A DNA stretch of 64,000 nucleotides, taken from positions 34,559,848 through 34,623,847 of the forward strand of contig OZ020268.1 of the NCBI GenBank assembly GCA_963971225.1, read 5' to 3'. The translations under genes and the position numbers were made by a program. Positions 9,652 to 21,404 of the stretch are shown piece after piece (the stretch's first letter is position 1; each line of letters starts with the position of its first letter). Below the pieces are notes generated by a model, which had not been told where the DNA came from, did not search any database, and saw nothing but the letters and a program-made list of their open reading frames with translations. Source of the DNA: Melieria omissa (taxonomy: Eukaryota > Arthropoda > Insecta > Diptera > Ulidiidae).

Positions 9652-12275
9652 ATCGATTTCTTTCAGGTACTAATTACTGCTGCGTATCGGATTCGATCAG
9701 ATTCGATCGATTGTGAAAGACACTTGAAGATACTCGAATGGACCGCAAGAATGTGGCACTCAACAACTGAAACGTCCGCCGTTCGCGTGTCACTGTATTG
9801 ACTGATTGAATATTCCAAATATTTTTGCCATTTAATACGCAACGAGCAAATGGGGGTAGACACAATTATCGGCGCTCTCCATGAAACCGATTAGATAGGC
9901 GAACAGTGGCGGTTGAAAAAAAAACAGAGTTGGTGAGAAATTTGTGTGCATGTGTATACAGAGCGGTGAATGAATAATCTTGATATTTCAAAGAGGCAAA
10001 ATTGAATTAATTTAGTATCATTTTTTTCTAATTAAAATCATGCAAATTCACACTGAGAAAAAAGTCAAGAAAAATCTGCAAATTTGCTTTAAACTATAAT
10101 TTATAAGTGGTTCAACTGTCACACACCACTGTCCGAAATCCATAACGATTCCCATTCTAAGTAAAACGTAATCTCGAAACATTCTAAAGATAAAACGTCC
10201 ATCGTTTTCGTTAACACTTTGGGGCTTCATATTTGCCGGCTCGGTACTCCAGTCAAGGTACGAGTGCAACAGTCTCGTGTAAAAAATGTAGAAACTCATG
10301 CGTGAGTGACGGAATTTCTAAAGAATTTCTGTGAAATCAATTTCTTCAATTAAAAATGAAACATCATTAATTCGCTTCCGTCCCGCGTTGGTTTGTTGAT
10401 TTCCCTTATCGGTGACGTTAGTTGCTAACCACATGTCGGCGTCCCTAACTTATTCGCTTCTGTCCCGGGTTGGGTTTCTTTATCGATGACGTAAGTTTCG
10501 AAAGACATGTTCTAGCTCCTTATCACAACAAAAAGTTCCCCTGGTGACAATATTGGAAAAGAGGCGCCTGAAATTATGCCCTCGAAAGTGTTGCGTCTGA
10601 AGCAGTTTGACGTAAGTTTACTGTGCAGTTGCGTTTCTGTGGGGGCCGGTGCTTATTAATTAAATGTTGCCCATATATTCTTAGAAGAAGGTTATTTTTT
10701 GGGTTCATTTTAATTACTATGTTGTAGCTATTATTAGAAAAGGTTTTGCTTTAAAAGTGCAAACCATCCAAGACAATGATTGTCAGTTGCTGCTATTGTT
10801 TTCTCTGAAAAGTACTTATCTGTTATTTCGTTTTAAATTAATTTTTTGTTTTACCCATTCAACAAATATTAAAACAACTCTATGACTATGAATGACGAAA
10901 ATACGTCGGAATTTATGCTACTATCTTTGCAAATTATAAGCACCTGGGCAGATAATCGAAAGCTGAGAATTTTCTATCAAACAACTTTTTGCTGACGCAA
11001 TAAGTTTGCCCGGTAAGAGAATCACATTCTTTGCGTTGCTCACAACACTGCTGTGGAATTTTTTTTCATTTCGTATTTTTAATGATAGATTTTCAGTTAA
11101 GGGAACGATTGCATGAAAATTTTAGTAACACTTGACAAAAGATTTTATTTTTAATATTCGAATGCATTAATCAATGTTTTTGCTTTCATATTTTTTTGAT
11201 AGTAAAGTCTTTTTTCGATTACTTTTATGAACAATTAATGTTTGTTCGAAATATTTACCCTTTTGATAACATTATGGAAAAATCTGCATTTAAAACTTAG
11301 TATTACTAATAGGCCTTCATTGGGTCCTTAGCGATGCTAGATGAAAATCCGTGTATCTCCATCTGGCAAATCTAAAATCAAAAATCTAGTAAGGCAGAAG
11401 TAACTTTTGAGAGTGACATTCATACAATACACCTACAGTATTGGAAATAGTAAGAAGTACACATATATGCACAATGCAATGCACAAGTATGTATGTATTT
11501 TTCTTTAGGTTGATTCCAATATTTCTTAAAATTTGTTTCTTATTTATACAAAATAATTCATATGAACAAAATTTCTACAATCCACCCCACATGTGCACGA
11601 ATAAGTTGCGGTCTACTACGTTTATTGCAGCCATAAATTATTTCACTTCAATAAAACTTATATCTGCCACCACTGTACGCGGACTAAAGTCATTGACATT
11701 GTTGTATTGTAAAAAAATATATTAAGATAACTGAATAATAATTGAATTGGAAATTAAAATTGTTTTTTATTTGTTTACAGATTTACATGAATTTTGCAAA
11801 GTGTGAGTTATTTTGATGAAAGTAAATTTTTATATTAGTTTTATCTCATCAGATGTATCAATTATATGAATAAGTGTAAACACTCAATGTTTTATTAATT
11901 AAAAAAAAATACTTTATTACGCAGAGATAAGTTAATGCGTACAATTAATTTCAGTTTATCTAAAAATGAAGTCGTTGAATTTAAATATAGATTGTAGCAT
12001 AAAAAAGAAGGAAGAATTTAATGGAATCTACGTGAGGACCAGTTCAGTCTAAACTTGTCGTTGTGTAAAAAAAAGTTTTTTTGAAGAAATACATCTCAAA
12101 ATAAATCTGAAAATCAACAACCTAAGTTTTGAATGAAAAATTTAATACTGTTAATTGATTTATGGGAATAAGTCAGGTTTGGAAAATTTTCAATTATAAT
12201 TCTTTTGAATTTACAAGTACAGTGGGTGGTCAATCAATTAGCACGCTTACGAAAAATATAAATTTTCATGTTCAA
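9652..12275. other. Intergenic; promoter of peptide 1 and one local duplication
   Basis: The stretch just above 9651 should hold the promoter of the minus-strand peptide gene. On the minus strand there is a TATTAAATGG at about 9830 and a TTTCAGTTG initiator-like match near 9770, but the spacing is too long to be convincing. At 10367-10515 a unit of about 75 bp is imperfectly duplicated (ATTCGCTTC[CT]GTCCC ... TTATCG[GA]TGACGT). A minus-strand frame of 83 codons at 10048-10299 starts with ATG but has no recognisable domain. Nothing else is supported. Confidence 0.4.
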
Positions 12276-12692
12276 CCCATTGCTGCCTAATGGGTAAAAT
12301 TTTACCCATGAAAATTGATTTTTTTTTTAAATCACAAAAAAGTCAATGTTTGAGATCTCTCAAAACCATTGATAGGGATAGTTGGGGTAGAGATGAAACT
12401 ACCTTAACCTAGTGAAGTGGCGAAACGTAGTGGCCTTAGAACTTAACAAAAGTCAGCCTCCTAACTCACCTGTAAATAATACAACATTCGTGCACGTGTT
12501 TAGCTGATCACTTCACAAAGTATGGAGAAAAGCTATTGCTGCGTATTGGGTAAAAATACCTAACGAATATCTCAGCAACGTGCAGAGATATAAAGCTGAA
12601 ATTTTGTTTCTGATCATTTTGGATCACTTCTAGGGCGAGTATGAAATTTTATCAAAATCGTATGAGCGGACTTGGTACCCAGCAGCAATGGG
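12276..12692. mobile_element. TTAA-flanked MITE, family A, full copy
   Basis: A 417-bp element opens CCCATTGCTGCCTAATGGGT and ends AGCAGCAATGGG, so the ends are inverted. It is flanked by TCAA (12272-12275, one change from TTAA) and TTAA (12693-12696). A perfect palindrome GGGTAAAATTTTACCC lies at 12292-12307. Homologous copies lie at 18200-18320 and 21221-22459. The TTAA target and CCC/GGG termini are typical of piggyBac-mobilised elements (known). No coding capacity. Confidence 0.8.
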
Positions 12693-12696
12693 TTAA

Positions 12697-14281
12697 GTGG
12701 AAGTATCATAGGTTGCAGTGGCAGCCTTTAATGTGAAAAAGCTCACGTAGGCACAACTATTGGCCCGTTGTGATAAGTGGAAGTAAGATGTACTAAAATA
12801 ATTTCCAAACGCTTTTTGTTTTCTTGTTTGCTTAGCTTGTTTGTCCCACAGTATTTCTAATGATATTTGTGAGGTTTTGTGCCGTGGGTGAGCACGATAA
12901 CGGAACTTTGTTAGCATCTGTATTAAATTGAATATTTGTTGTAAATCTAGTGAAGTGTAGTGTAATGTGAAGTGTGCATTCGATTTGTGAAATCATAATG
13001 AGAAAATCGTGAATTTTTGGGAATGATACTTATAAAAAGAAAAACGATCTATTGAAAAATACTCGCATTGGGGGTAGGTAATTATTGTTTTAAGAAGTTT
13101 GGAACGGTGTATTAAACAAATTTCTGTTTTTAAGGATGATGCAAAAAACTGTACACTTCACTTTAAAAATATCTTCTTATTTGTTCTGAAATAAAAATAT
13201 AATTGAATTCAAAAAATAAAATTTTAAGAGTTTGTTTTAAACATAAAAAGCGTTTGATTGCTTGAAGCATGCTAATTGCTTGACCAACCACTGTAGTTCC
13301 AACGCTTTTCTGAATTTTTAAGCTTCCTGATCTTTCGGCCATTTTATTATTCAATACATACGAGTAAATGTTAGCCCTAGGAAATTCCTTTTCTTAAGAT
13401 TTAAAAACTAATTACAACAACTTATTACAATTCATCATAGACGCTCTTCGTTTTAATGACATCGTGAAATAATACCATAATTCTATAATAGTCCGTTATA
13501 AGTAGTAGAAACAAAAAGTTATGCATAAATATTATAATATAAAAAATAATATAAAATAAATATGAATTATGCATAAACAATAAAATCTTCTCGTTGATCC
13601 CTTTCTAGGTTGATGAAATTTACTGATCGTTATTATTCAATGAAAATCTTTAAATAGCAATAAGATGTGTAAAGAGCTTTTGAAATATTTTACATAGAGT
13701 ATTTTCTGCTAGAGCCTCCACGCACCTCTTTTCCTCATTTTTAGTCATAATCTCATGACATTTGAATCACAGGAACTGAAGTTATCGCGTCCGAAGTGGA
13801 AGTATGTCTGTTTCATGGGTACACAAATTAGCACCAAGTGAACACAGAGCCAATATATAGTTTTGTTTTTAACTTGGTAACCGAAACATTTGATTTAATG
13901 AACCAAGTTTTTGGCAATAATTGTTACCCGTGACAGAGATCATGAGTTGTATAAATTAGTTAAAAATGGTCGTAGGACATAAACCAATCAAATCAGCTTC
14001 AATCAAAACTATGCGTGGGCTCATAAAATATCAACCAAAATCTGGATTGAAATTCGTGAAATGCCACTTAAGCATCCAATAACATGAAAGTAAAGCATTT
14101 TAACTCAACAATTGGCTACCGAAAAGTCTATGAATGGTTTGTTCTACACAAGTTGACTGACGCCATTTCATGAATAGACACTTGTGATTAATTTTTTAAC
14201 TAAAAACTGCATACTAACCATCAATCATATTCATTTGATTAGGCACTGCGCAACTTTAAGTTTTTGAAAAAATTCATTTGG
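12697..14281. other. AT-rich intergenic, nothing recognised
   Basis: No gene or repeat family member is recognised. The open frame at 13163-13354 has no features of a protein gene. Confidence 0.4.
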
Positions 14282-14394
14282 CGATGTAAGGAAGACGTTT
14301 TGAGAACGTGGAAGACATCCAAAAGGCTTGTACCGACATCCTGAAGGACATCACGGGCGTCGATCTCAAACACTTCTTCTATGGATCACTGGTA
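14282..14394 (+). pseudogene. mariner transposase C-terminal scrap
   Basis: The plus strand reads RRFENVEDIQKACTDILKDI followed by LKHFFYGSL. This matches the region just after the third catalytic Asp in mariner-type transposases, where the preceding motif is usually LRGRRFxxVEDI. No terminal repeats are visible nearby. Confidence 0.6.
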
Positions 14395-14749
14395 TAAAAA
14401 AGTATACTTTTTCTATTCAACATTTTGAATTAAAACAAATTTTTTACACAAAAATAAATAATTTATTTCTTATGTTGAATTTTTCAACTATAAATCACTG
14501 ATACGAAAATTTATAAAATTTTCTATTCACAATTTTTAATTAAAACACTATAGTGAATTTTACTGCATGACAAACATTGTATTTTTTTAATCTAATAGTA
14601 TTAATACTGTTTCGGGCACTTAGAGCAACTAGAATAAATTAGGCATTTCTTAGTTTTAAAATAAATAGTTTTCAACTTAAACGTTAAAGCAGACGAGCAC
14701 AACAGGAGATTCTTTCCAGGCAAAAAAACTGCAAACTACTGCAACATTT

Positions 14750-15190
14750 CTAGCACTTGACACCATCTGTAAGGCAAAAGAAAGTAACAAACAACAACAA
14801 CACCGATTAGATATAACGTTGGGTAATAAACACCAAGTGGTGGCCTTAAAATTTATAAGCGAATTCATGCTCGTTAATTGTGGCAATTCCAGAAAATCAC
14901 TCACGGCACTAAATGCAAATGTAAACAACAATTTGCCGCAACAAGCTGTCACACTCACCGGCATTGAATGATAAGACGCGACGGCAGTGGCCGCGGTGAT
15001 CCCGCATTTGACACTTTTCGCAGGGCTTTTCTTTGGCACGTGACGACAAAATCTGACTGGTGTAGATTTGCATGCGACGCGGCGCGTAGAAAATGACGCG
15101 GCGGCTCTCCGATTCGGTGGGCGCGCAAAGCACCATCACTGTCAGCATCAGCAGCGTGTAGACGAGCACTTGGTGCAGCTTCGAGTTCAT
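14750..15190 (-). CDS. Short secreted GBP-like peptide precursor 2
   Basis: Exon 1 (15190 to 14959) encodes 77 residues plus one base. The signal peptide is about residues 1-28 (ending SES), and the mature start is RRVIFYAPRR. The module CEKCQMRDHRGHC follows (C57, C60, C69), then RRVLSFNA. A perfect donor GTGAGT lies at 14958-14953. A strong acceptor (TTTCTTTTGCCTTACAG) opens a last exon at 14766-14750 encoding D-GVKC and a stop, for 82 residues in all. Compared with precursors 1 and 3, the Gly after the first Cys is replaced by Cys, and the last exon supplies a fourth Cys. A second disulphide is therefore possible. On the minus strand upstream, TTTATAATCAGTTAAA and GGGAATTCGT (near a kappaB-type site) lie at about 15325-15345. 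Immune regulation is a guess. Confidence 0.78.
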
Positions 15191-16001
15191 GTTCGATGTG
15201 TGGTGAATGCAGTTACTGGTTACTGGATGTGGTTGACTCTTGCGTCAGTGCGGAACGAAAACTGATAAAAAGCTCCTAAATTAAGAACGGCACAACTTTA
15301 ACTGTGTCGCGACAATGCCGGTATTTAACTGATTATAAACGAATTCCCGTGTCGCTACTTAAGACACTGTTCAGTGGGCGATACCCACACAGACGCGGAT
15401 TCGCACACACACACACACGGACAGGCATGTGTTGGTGTATTGACATGCAATATTGATAATATTGCGATAGTTGGCGTACGATAACTCGCCTCACGTACAG
15501 GGTGTCTGCGGCGCATTCGCAGAGGATGAACAGTGGAATGAGCTGTTGCAGTCTTTTGAGTAAATCAAAACTATTGATTAAAGACTACAATTCGTAGGCG
15601 TGAATCACTCTGAAAATTGGAATTCCTTAAAATTTATTTGCATACCTTAATTTGATGCGGTTTAAGGTTAGGCACCCGGTTTGAACGTTTTTATCGTATA
15701 GCATTAGCACCAATTACAGGCGCCACGTTATCCATTCGGCAATTCCAAAAATTGTTTTTTAATTGCTATTTGCATTCATTGATCAAAGTAAACATATGGC
15801 TGGGATTTTCATGGGAAAAATCAGAATTGTACTCATAAGCATGTCGTCAAAAGTTCAGAGATAGAGACTCACGGGATTGTGCGGTTGACTCAACGTGAGT
15901 GCAGTGACGTTGTATCGCTTGAAGATTCGATATTAGGTTTGTGTCATACAAATAAAAAGTACCGCAGCTGAGTTTATTTGAATAGTTACCAGAAGTGTGC
16001 T
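15191..16001. other. Upstream region of peptide 2 and intergenic
   Basis: It carries the putative promoter of the minus-strand gene ending at 15190 and a (CA)n patch at about 15403-15418. Nothing else is supported. Confidence 0.4.
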
Positions 16002-16300
16002 GGCCTCGATAGTCCAGCGAATAGCTCGCTGGCTTCTCATATCAGAGGTCTGAGGTTCGATTCCCAGCTCGGGCTGGTAAAACACTCGTTGAATTCTGTC
16101 TTTACTCACAAGAAGCAGATGAGAATAACATGAATCGCACAACTGCGCTTTAGGCAGGAAGTGGCAGAACCTCCAAGTGTGAAAGGAAAATTTTCAAACC
16201 GCCATTCGGATTCGGCATTAAACTGTAGGTTCCCCTTCCCAAATGTGTGTCCTACACATGTTGGAAAAACATTGTTGCATACTACATACAAGCGGGTGAA
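16002..16300 (+). mobile_element. tRNA-derived SINE, family B, plus copy
   Basis: The head GGCCTCGATAGTCCAGCG contains an A-box-like segment. A canonical B box GGTTCGATTCC lies at 16054-16064. The anticodon-loop position reads TTCTCATA, suggesting a Met-type ancestor. The body continues through GGCAGGAAGTGGCAGAACCT and CCAAGTGTGAAAGG. The body is shared with the inverted copy at 16910-17155, so this is a SINE and not a tRNA gene. Confidence 0.75.
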
Positions 16301-16375
16301 GTTTGAGGTATCACAAGAGGCCCATATAGAGGTCTAACTGTGCCTCATACAGAGGCAACCACAATGTTGCCAGAT

Positions 16376-16526
16376 CAGAGGCGGATTCAGAAAAATATTT
16401 CGGGGAGGTTCAAAAGGTTCTTTGATATTCATAAATTGTCTTTTAATTTGTATGTAGTTTTAATGTCGATCGTAATATTTCGGGGGAGGTTTCAACCCCC
16501 AAAACACCCCCCTGAATACGCCACTG
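16376..16526. mobile_element. hAT-type MITE with 8-bp target duplication
   Basis: A 151-bp element opens CAGAGGCGGATTCAG and closes CTGAATACGCCACTG (13 of 15 inverted match). It is flanked on both sides by TGCCAGAT (16368-16375 and 16527-16534). An 8-bp duplication with CAGTGGCG-type ends is the hallmark of hAT elements (known). No coding capacity. Confidence 0.85.
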
Positions 16527-16909
16527 TGCCAGATCAAGAGATTTTTAGCCTTTCAGGAGAATTTTTAGAAGGAAGAATTGTTTAGGAGATTTATATTTTA
16601 TGTTAGGGAATTTTTCGGATCCTTAGTGGATTTTTAGAAGATTTCTGGATAACGAAGTATGATTTATTGGGAAACAATTTTTGAGCTTACAAAATGCAAG
16701 CTCGTTCTATCTTTTTCTCACTTATTGCTGTCACAATGAAATCCCGCCAAAAATGGCACTTTTTGTTTAATTCATATAACAAATGAATTCTAATGAGTTC
16801 TGTTTCTGTTACGTTTTTATTGTCAAGCGGAAGATGAATAAAAAAGGCTGCATTAAAAAAAAATTATATTAACTATTTATTTTTGTATTGTTTCATGAGA
16901 AGTTTGATT

Positions 16910-17155
16910 CCTTTAAAAATTGGGAATCGCCGAATCCGAACGGCGATTGGCAGTTTTTTTTTTTTTTTTCGTTCACACTTGGAGGTTTTGCCATTGCCTG
17001 CCAAGAGCGCACTTGTGCGATTCTTGTAATTCTCATTCCCTTCATGTGGATAGCGATAGAAGTAGATGAGTTGTTCACCAGCCCGAGCCAGGAATCGAAC
17101 CTGGAGCCTTTGGTATGAGGAGCCAGCGCGCTACCCGCTTGACTATCGAGGCCGA
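16910..17155 (-). mobile_element. tRNA-derived SINE, family B, minus copy
   Basis: On the minus strand this reads GGCCTCGATAGTCAAGCG at the head (17155 downward), then GGTTCGATTCC (B box, complement near 17090-17100). The tail runs into a poly-T/A stretch at about 16954-16968. It is oriented opposite to the 16002 copy, about 600 bp away. Confidence 0.75.
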
Positions 17156-17819
17156 CCGGCTCTACCGACTATCGGTACGCGTAGCATCTAGTAGATTGTT
17201 GTGATAAATGGTCCATCACTCGACCTATGAGCGGTTGGCCCAGAATGCACAACCTTCCATCACCTAAAGCCGGACACTCGCACAGAATCTGCATGGTTGT
17301 CTCATCATCTTCAAAACACAGAAGACAGGAAACTCTCTCACCAAAACCTAACCATTCCAGGTGTCTCCTGAAAGCTATTTAATTGGACGTCTTTTCACGT
17401 TTAGGAGTTATTAAGTTTCATAACTGCCAAATCACAAGCCATTAAAATATTTTAAGTACATAAACTAAGCTTGTCAACCATGTAGACCAATTATCGTTTC
17501 TTCTTCTTCTCTTCTATGCATATGTAAATTTATTTTGTATTAAAAATATTTAACAGAAAGTGGATGTATGTGTGTGAGCACATCACATTCAAACGGACCG
17601 GCAGATTTCCATGGGCTAGTTTTTGTTGGATTCGCCTTCAGTCAGTTCATGTTTATGCGAAAAGCAAACTCCGGAAAATTTATTGGAAAAGTCGGAAAAT
17701 CCTTGACATGTTTAACGGTGAATTCTGAAAATTTTCACACGATAAGTTGCAACCATAAGTCACACATCAATTAAATTCACTACGAGCTTACTAATTAGTC
17801 ATGTGTATTAGTCATGAGT

Positions 17820-18125
17820 ATTGGAAGAGAGGGCGTGGCACCACCCATACAAGACAAATATTAATGATAAACTATCTTCGAAATTGTAAGTCGTACAACA
17901 CTGACATTTAGTAATCCGTCGTTCCATAGATGAGTCATAATACTGGTAAGATTTGATGGGCATTGGACAAGGGGCGTGGCATATTTTTTTGACCCAAATA
18001 TTTTGCTGAAATATAGTTCGCACAGCAATGAAACTAAGTACGGACTTACCATTTTTTCTTTCGACAGAGAGCATTGTGCGGATATTGAATAAGGGGGCGT
18101 GGCACCGCCCATATAATTAAAATCT
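17820..18125. repeat. Imperfect tandem repeat with GGGGCGTGGCA cores
   Basis: The core (G)GGGCGTGGCA recurs at about 17830, 17968 and 18092, spaced about 138 and 124 bp, with diverged sequence between. A complementary core (CACGCCCC) sits at 18646. This reads as two to three units of a local satellite or a repeat-derived fragment. The overlapping minus-strand frames are not genes. Confidence 0.5.
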
Positions 18126-18199
18126 GGTTCAAGCGCTGTCTATTTCTTTACTGAAACTTAGCAGCAACATTGCTGATTTTTGGGCCTCGATTGCGTTAA

Positions 18200-18320
18200 C
18201 CCATTGCTACCTAATGGGTGAAAAATACTCAATGTTTCTGATCATTTTGGGTCAATTCCAGGTCGTGTATGAAATTTTATCAAAATCGTATGGGCGGGAC
18301 TGGTACCCGGCTTTAATGGA
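18200..18320. mobile_element. TTAA-flanked MITE, family A, internally deleted copy
   Basis: A 121-bp derivative flanked by TTAA (18196-18199 and 18321-18324). It starts CCCATTGCTACCTAATGGGT and ends with GGTACCCGGCTTTAATGGA. It keeps about 15 and 80 bp from the two ends of the 417-bp form. Confidence 0.8.
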
Positions 18321-18324
18321 TTAA

Positions 18325-19351
18325 TCGGTAGCTCCTCCTCTTTCTTTAGTTGGTTTTCTTCGTCAATTTGCATCGCCATAGATTCGACATATCGCGTATT
18401 TCATTATAAAAGAACAACAAATGTCGTGCGAGACGAGGTTCGCCGGGTCTGCTAGTTATCATTAACTTAAAGAGGCGAATTATAGAAGCTTGGGCTTTCA
18501 ATCCTTTTTGTTCTTTTCTCGCATCTTCAGTAACTGAACCATTCCAAGTATTATAAAACATCCAACAAGTTCATGACTCAGCAAGGCAATCGACGGCATC
18601 AATCAATAACTATGTCCATATATGGCACTTGTCATACAAATACTAGTCACGCCCCTTTAGAAAGATATTGAATAGCTTAGAAAATATTTTACTCTGATAT
18701 GGTGACATCTGCGTAGATTGTCGAAAGAGTTGTCCAAAATGCCGATTAAGTTCGATGACTAACGTCAGACTGTGTCTAGAAAAGCCCACATCCCGGGCGA
18801 ACATGTCGGCAGCTGATACTTGAAACTTAAGTAAATAAAATCGATTGTTTGTTTTGCCAACATTAAATCATAATCAAATTTCGCAATTTATCATAGTTGT
18901 GACGAAATTCCGCCAACGAACTTTGGACGTGCGCTGATATCGAAGCAACACGGCCCAATCTGTCCGACATTAATAGGTCGGATAGTTGTGATAAAGTTGG
19001 GTGTTTGTTGCTGGCGCAGAGGATACACGACGCCACACGTTGTTTACATGGCAAACAAACACACGAAATGACTGGAAAATTTGACGCGAATTTCGAATGC
19101 TTGCGCACTGGCACCGCGAGAAATGACTAATCGCCGATCGTTTAGTTAGGTGGAGGGGTGGGCGAGAGATAACTGGGAGCGAATGTGACGTTTTCTTGCA
19201 GACGACAATTGCTGGTGTTTGTTCATTTCCTTTATTTGTTTAGAATTCACAATCAGATGTTTTCTGATTAAAAAATACACTTAACCAAATTTTGTGAGTA
19301 TTTTTGCACTTTTCTGTTGACACTCGCGGATCCACACGTGCGTCGGACGCC
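18325..19351. other. Intergenic
   Basis: A minus-strand frame of 83 codons lies at 18863-19114, directly downstream of peptide gene 3, but shows no signal peptide or domain. I leave it uncalled. Otherwise nothing is recognised. Confidence 0.35.
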
Positions 19352-19613
19352 TCAGGCAAACTGCAATTAACAAACGATCAGTTTAATGGCGAACGTCGGA
19401 TGCGTCTGTCTGTCGTCTACTCACTTTGCGACAGCGCCCACGATGATCCATCACGTATCTGCAGTTTCTGCGATGCAAACTGAAAATGCTGCTCTCCTCG
19501 GTTTTCGTTTTGTTCGTGAAGAAAATCACCTTCATGGCACTGGCCGTCGGCACTGGCCACAGCGCGCTGCTCATACAGACGATAAGCGCGGCCAACAACA
19601 AAATCAGCCTCAT
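19352..19613 (-). CDS. Short secreted GBP-like peptide precursor 3
   Basis: Exon 1 (19613 to 19425) encodes 63 residues. The signal peptide is about residues 1-26 (ending TASA), and the mature start is MKVIFFTNKTK. The module is NCRYVMDHRGRC followed by RK, with C51 and C61 separated by 9 residues, two fewer than its relatives. The donor GTGAGT is at 19424-19419. A clear acceptor (GTTTGTTAATTGCAG) ends a 64-nt intron. The last exon (19360-19352) adds FA and a stop, for 65 residues. An in-frame read-through of the donor would add an unrelated tail, so splicing is favoured. The internal ATG at 19613 is preferred over upstream codons because it directly precedes the signal peptide. Same subfamily as precursors 1 and 2 by layout, mature N terminus and M-[RD]-x-H-R core. 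Confidence 0.8.
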
Positions 19614-21060
19614 ATTTGTGTAAGCAAATATTTGAAAAAATAACAACAGTTGATTCCACTTGCGATTTGTTTTGTGTTTTGATCGCAACTAAACGCCGCT
19701 GCACGCCTCGTGTTCGCTGTCAGCGGTCGCAGTGTCTTATCAGTGTCGCATAATTACGATGCGACAGCGCGTTCTGCAATTCTCTTAGGTTATCGCACAT
19801 TGCGTGTAATTATTCGGCAGTTTTTGTCTTTTACGTTTTATTCGCATGTAAATTGAATTTGCAAAATGCCTGAATTTTGCTGTGTTGTTAATTTTTGACT
19901 AATTGAGTCTTTTCTTATGATGTAGTATTGCATACTGTTGGGCGAAACTTTTGAAAAGTGGAATCAAGAAAAGTATAATGCAGTGGTTTTATAGGCTTTG
20001 GTGAAGTACTGGTGTGTAGAAACAATTGGTAGTGATGCCAAATCGAGCAGTTTGGCCACACTTTTATGATCAGAAAATTAATAAAAATTGAAAATATAAG
20101 TTAGAAGTTAGAAAATGGAAGAAGAAGAAAAAAAAATTAAGAAAAAATAAAATAATAATTTAACTCTTTTATAAGTTTTATTATTGTTTATATATAAGTA
20201 TTTAATAACATGAATTGCATAATTTAATTAAAATTCTCTTTATTTTTTTCTATAAAAAATTTTTCATTAAATTCCTGAAGTATGGAAATATAAAACAGTT
20301 TTGTAATTTCATTAAAATAATCTCATTCCTTATGGCAGTGATGATGTATCATTGGCGAATTTGTCTACATGAAGCGAGATTGAGGATCACTCACAATTCT
20401 TTTTTTACAGAAGCTGCAGAGTGGAAGACGAGGGAAAGTCACTTGAAGACATTTTATGCCGCTGGCCTGTTTTAGCTTTGATAGAACGAAATTATCTAGG
20501 AAACAGTCTATGAAACTCTTTAGCCGATTTGTCGGAAACAAGACTGAGATGCATCAAGTCCTATCCGAATGATGCGGCTTGGCGCTAATGTTTAGTTTTT
20601 CGCCCATGTGGGGAGTCATATTCGAAGAAGCGAGATCAAAATGGCTTTTTGAGCGAATTCAGAGAACTTGCAGTCGTTTCCTTTCTATTAAAGTATTATA
20701 TTTTCATTTCTAAAGTAAGGAAACTGATCACCTTTTTATGGATACGTTTATGGATATTGGCTTTTAACGTTACTGTCACTAAACTACTGGCAGAATCCAT
20801 CCAAGATCATTCCTTGTCCCAAACAATGAATGCTCACAAATTCTGAAATCATCCTTTATGCGGGAACACTGATATTGAAAAAATATTTTGCGTGGGTCGT
20901 TAGATTTGAATAATTGTTTTCAGGGGTATTAAAAACTTGCTGAAAAGGTTAAGTGAAAACGTCATAATTTCCCGCTAAAAATTAGTTTGTGATATTTCGC
21001 TGAAGTGTAAACAAACACAACTTCTAACCATTCAACCTTTGTGCCAACAAAACCCAATTT
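19614..21060. other. Upstream region of peptide 3 and AT-rich intergenic
   Basis: A GATA-type site (CTTATCAG) at about 19735-19742 lies some 120 bp upstream of the peptide ATG, as is common for fat-body genes (known). Beyond that the DNA is AT-rich, with no gene recognised. Confidence 0.4.
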
Positions 21061-21404
21061 GCAGTAAATGCTGATTTTTTTACACTACAACTATCGACCA
21101 CATGGTGCAAAAGTAGTCAATAAAATTTTGGATACACTTCAATGGGATATCTTACTCCATCCTCCCTATTCACCAGAAATTACTCTTTGCAACTATTACT
21201 TCCTCCGGTCGATGACTTAACCCATTGCTGCTTAATGGGTAAAAATTAACTCATGAAAATTTACTTTTTTGAAAAATCAAAGAAAAATTCGTGGTAGAGA
21301 TATATCAAAGTCATTGATAGGGATGGTTGGGGTAAAGATGGAACTACCTTAGTCTAGTGGAGGTCACCCTAAAACTCCGCCATCTAGCTAGAGTTACCAG
21401 ACTA

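Noticed and set aside
16002..16075. Possible functional tRNA gene (perfect B box, CAT in the anticodon position)
   Set aside because: The acceptor arms pair poorly, and the sequence continues into a body shared with an inverted copy at 16910-17155, so it is a SINE head.
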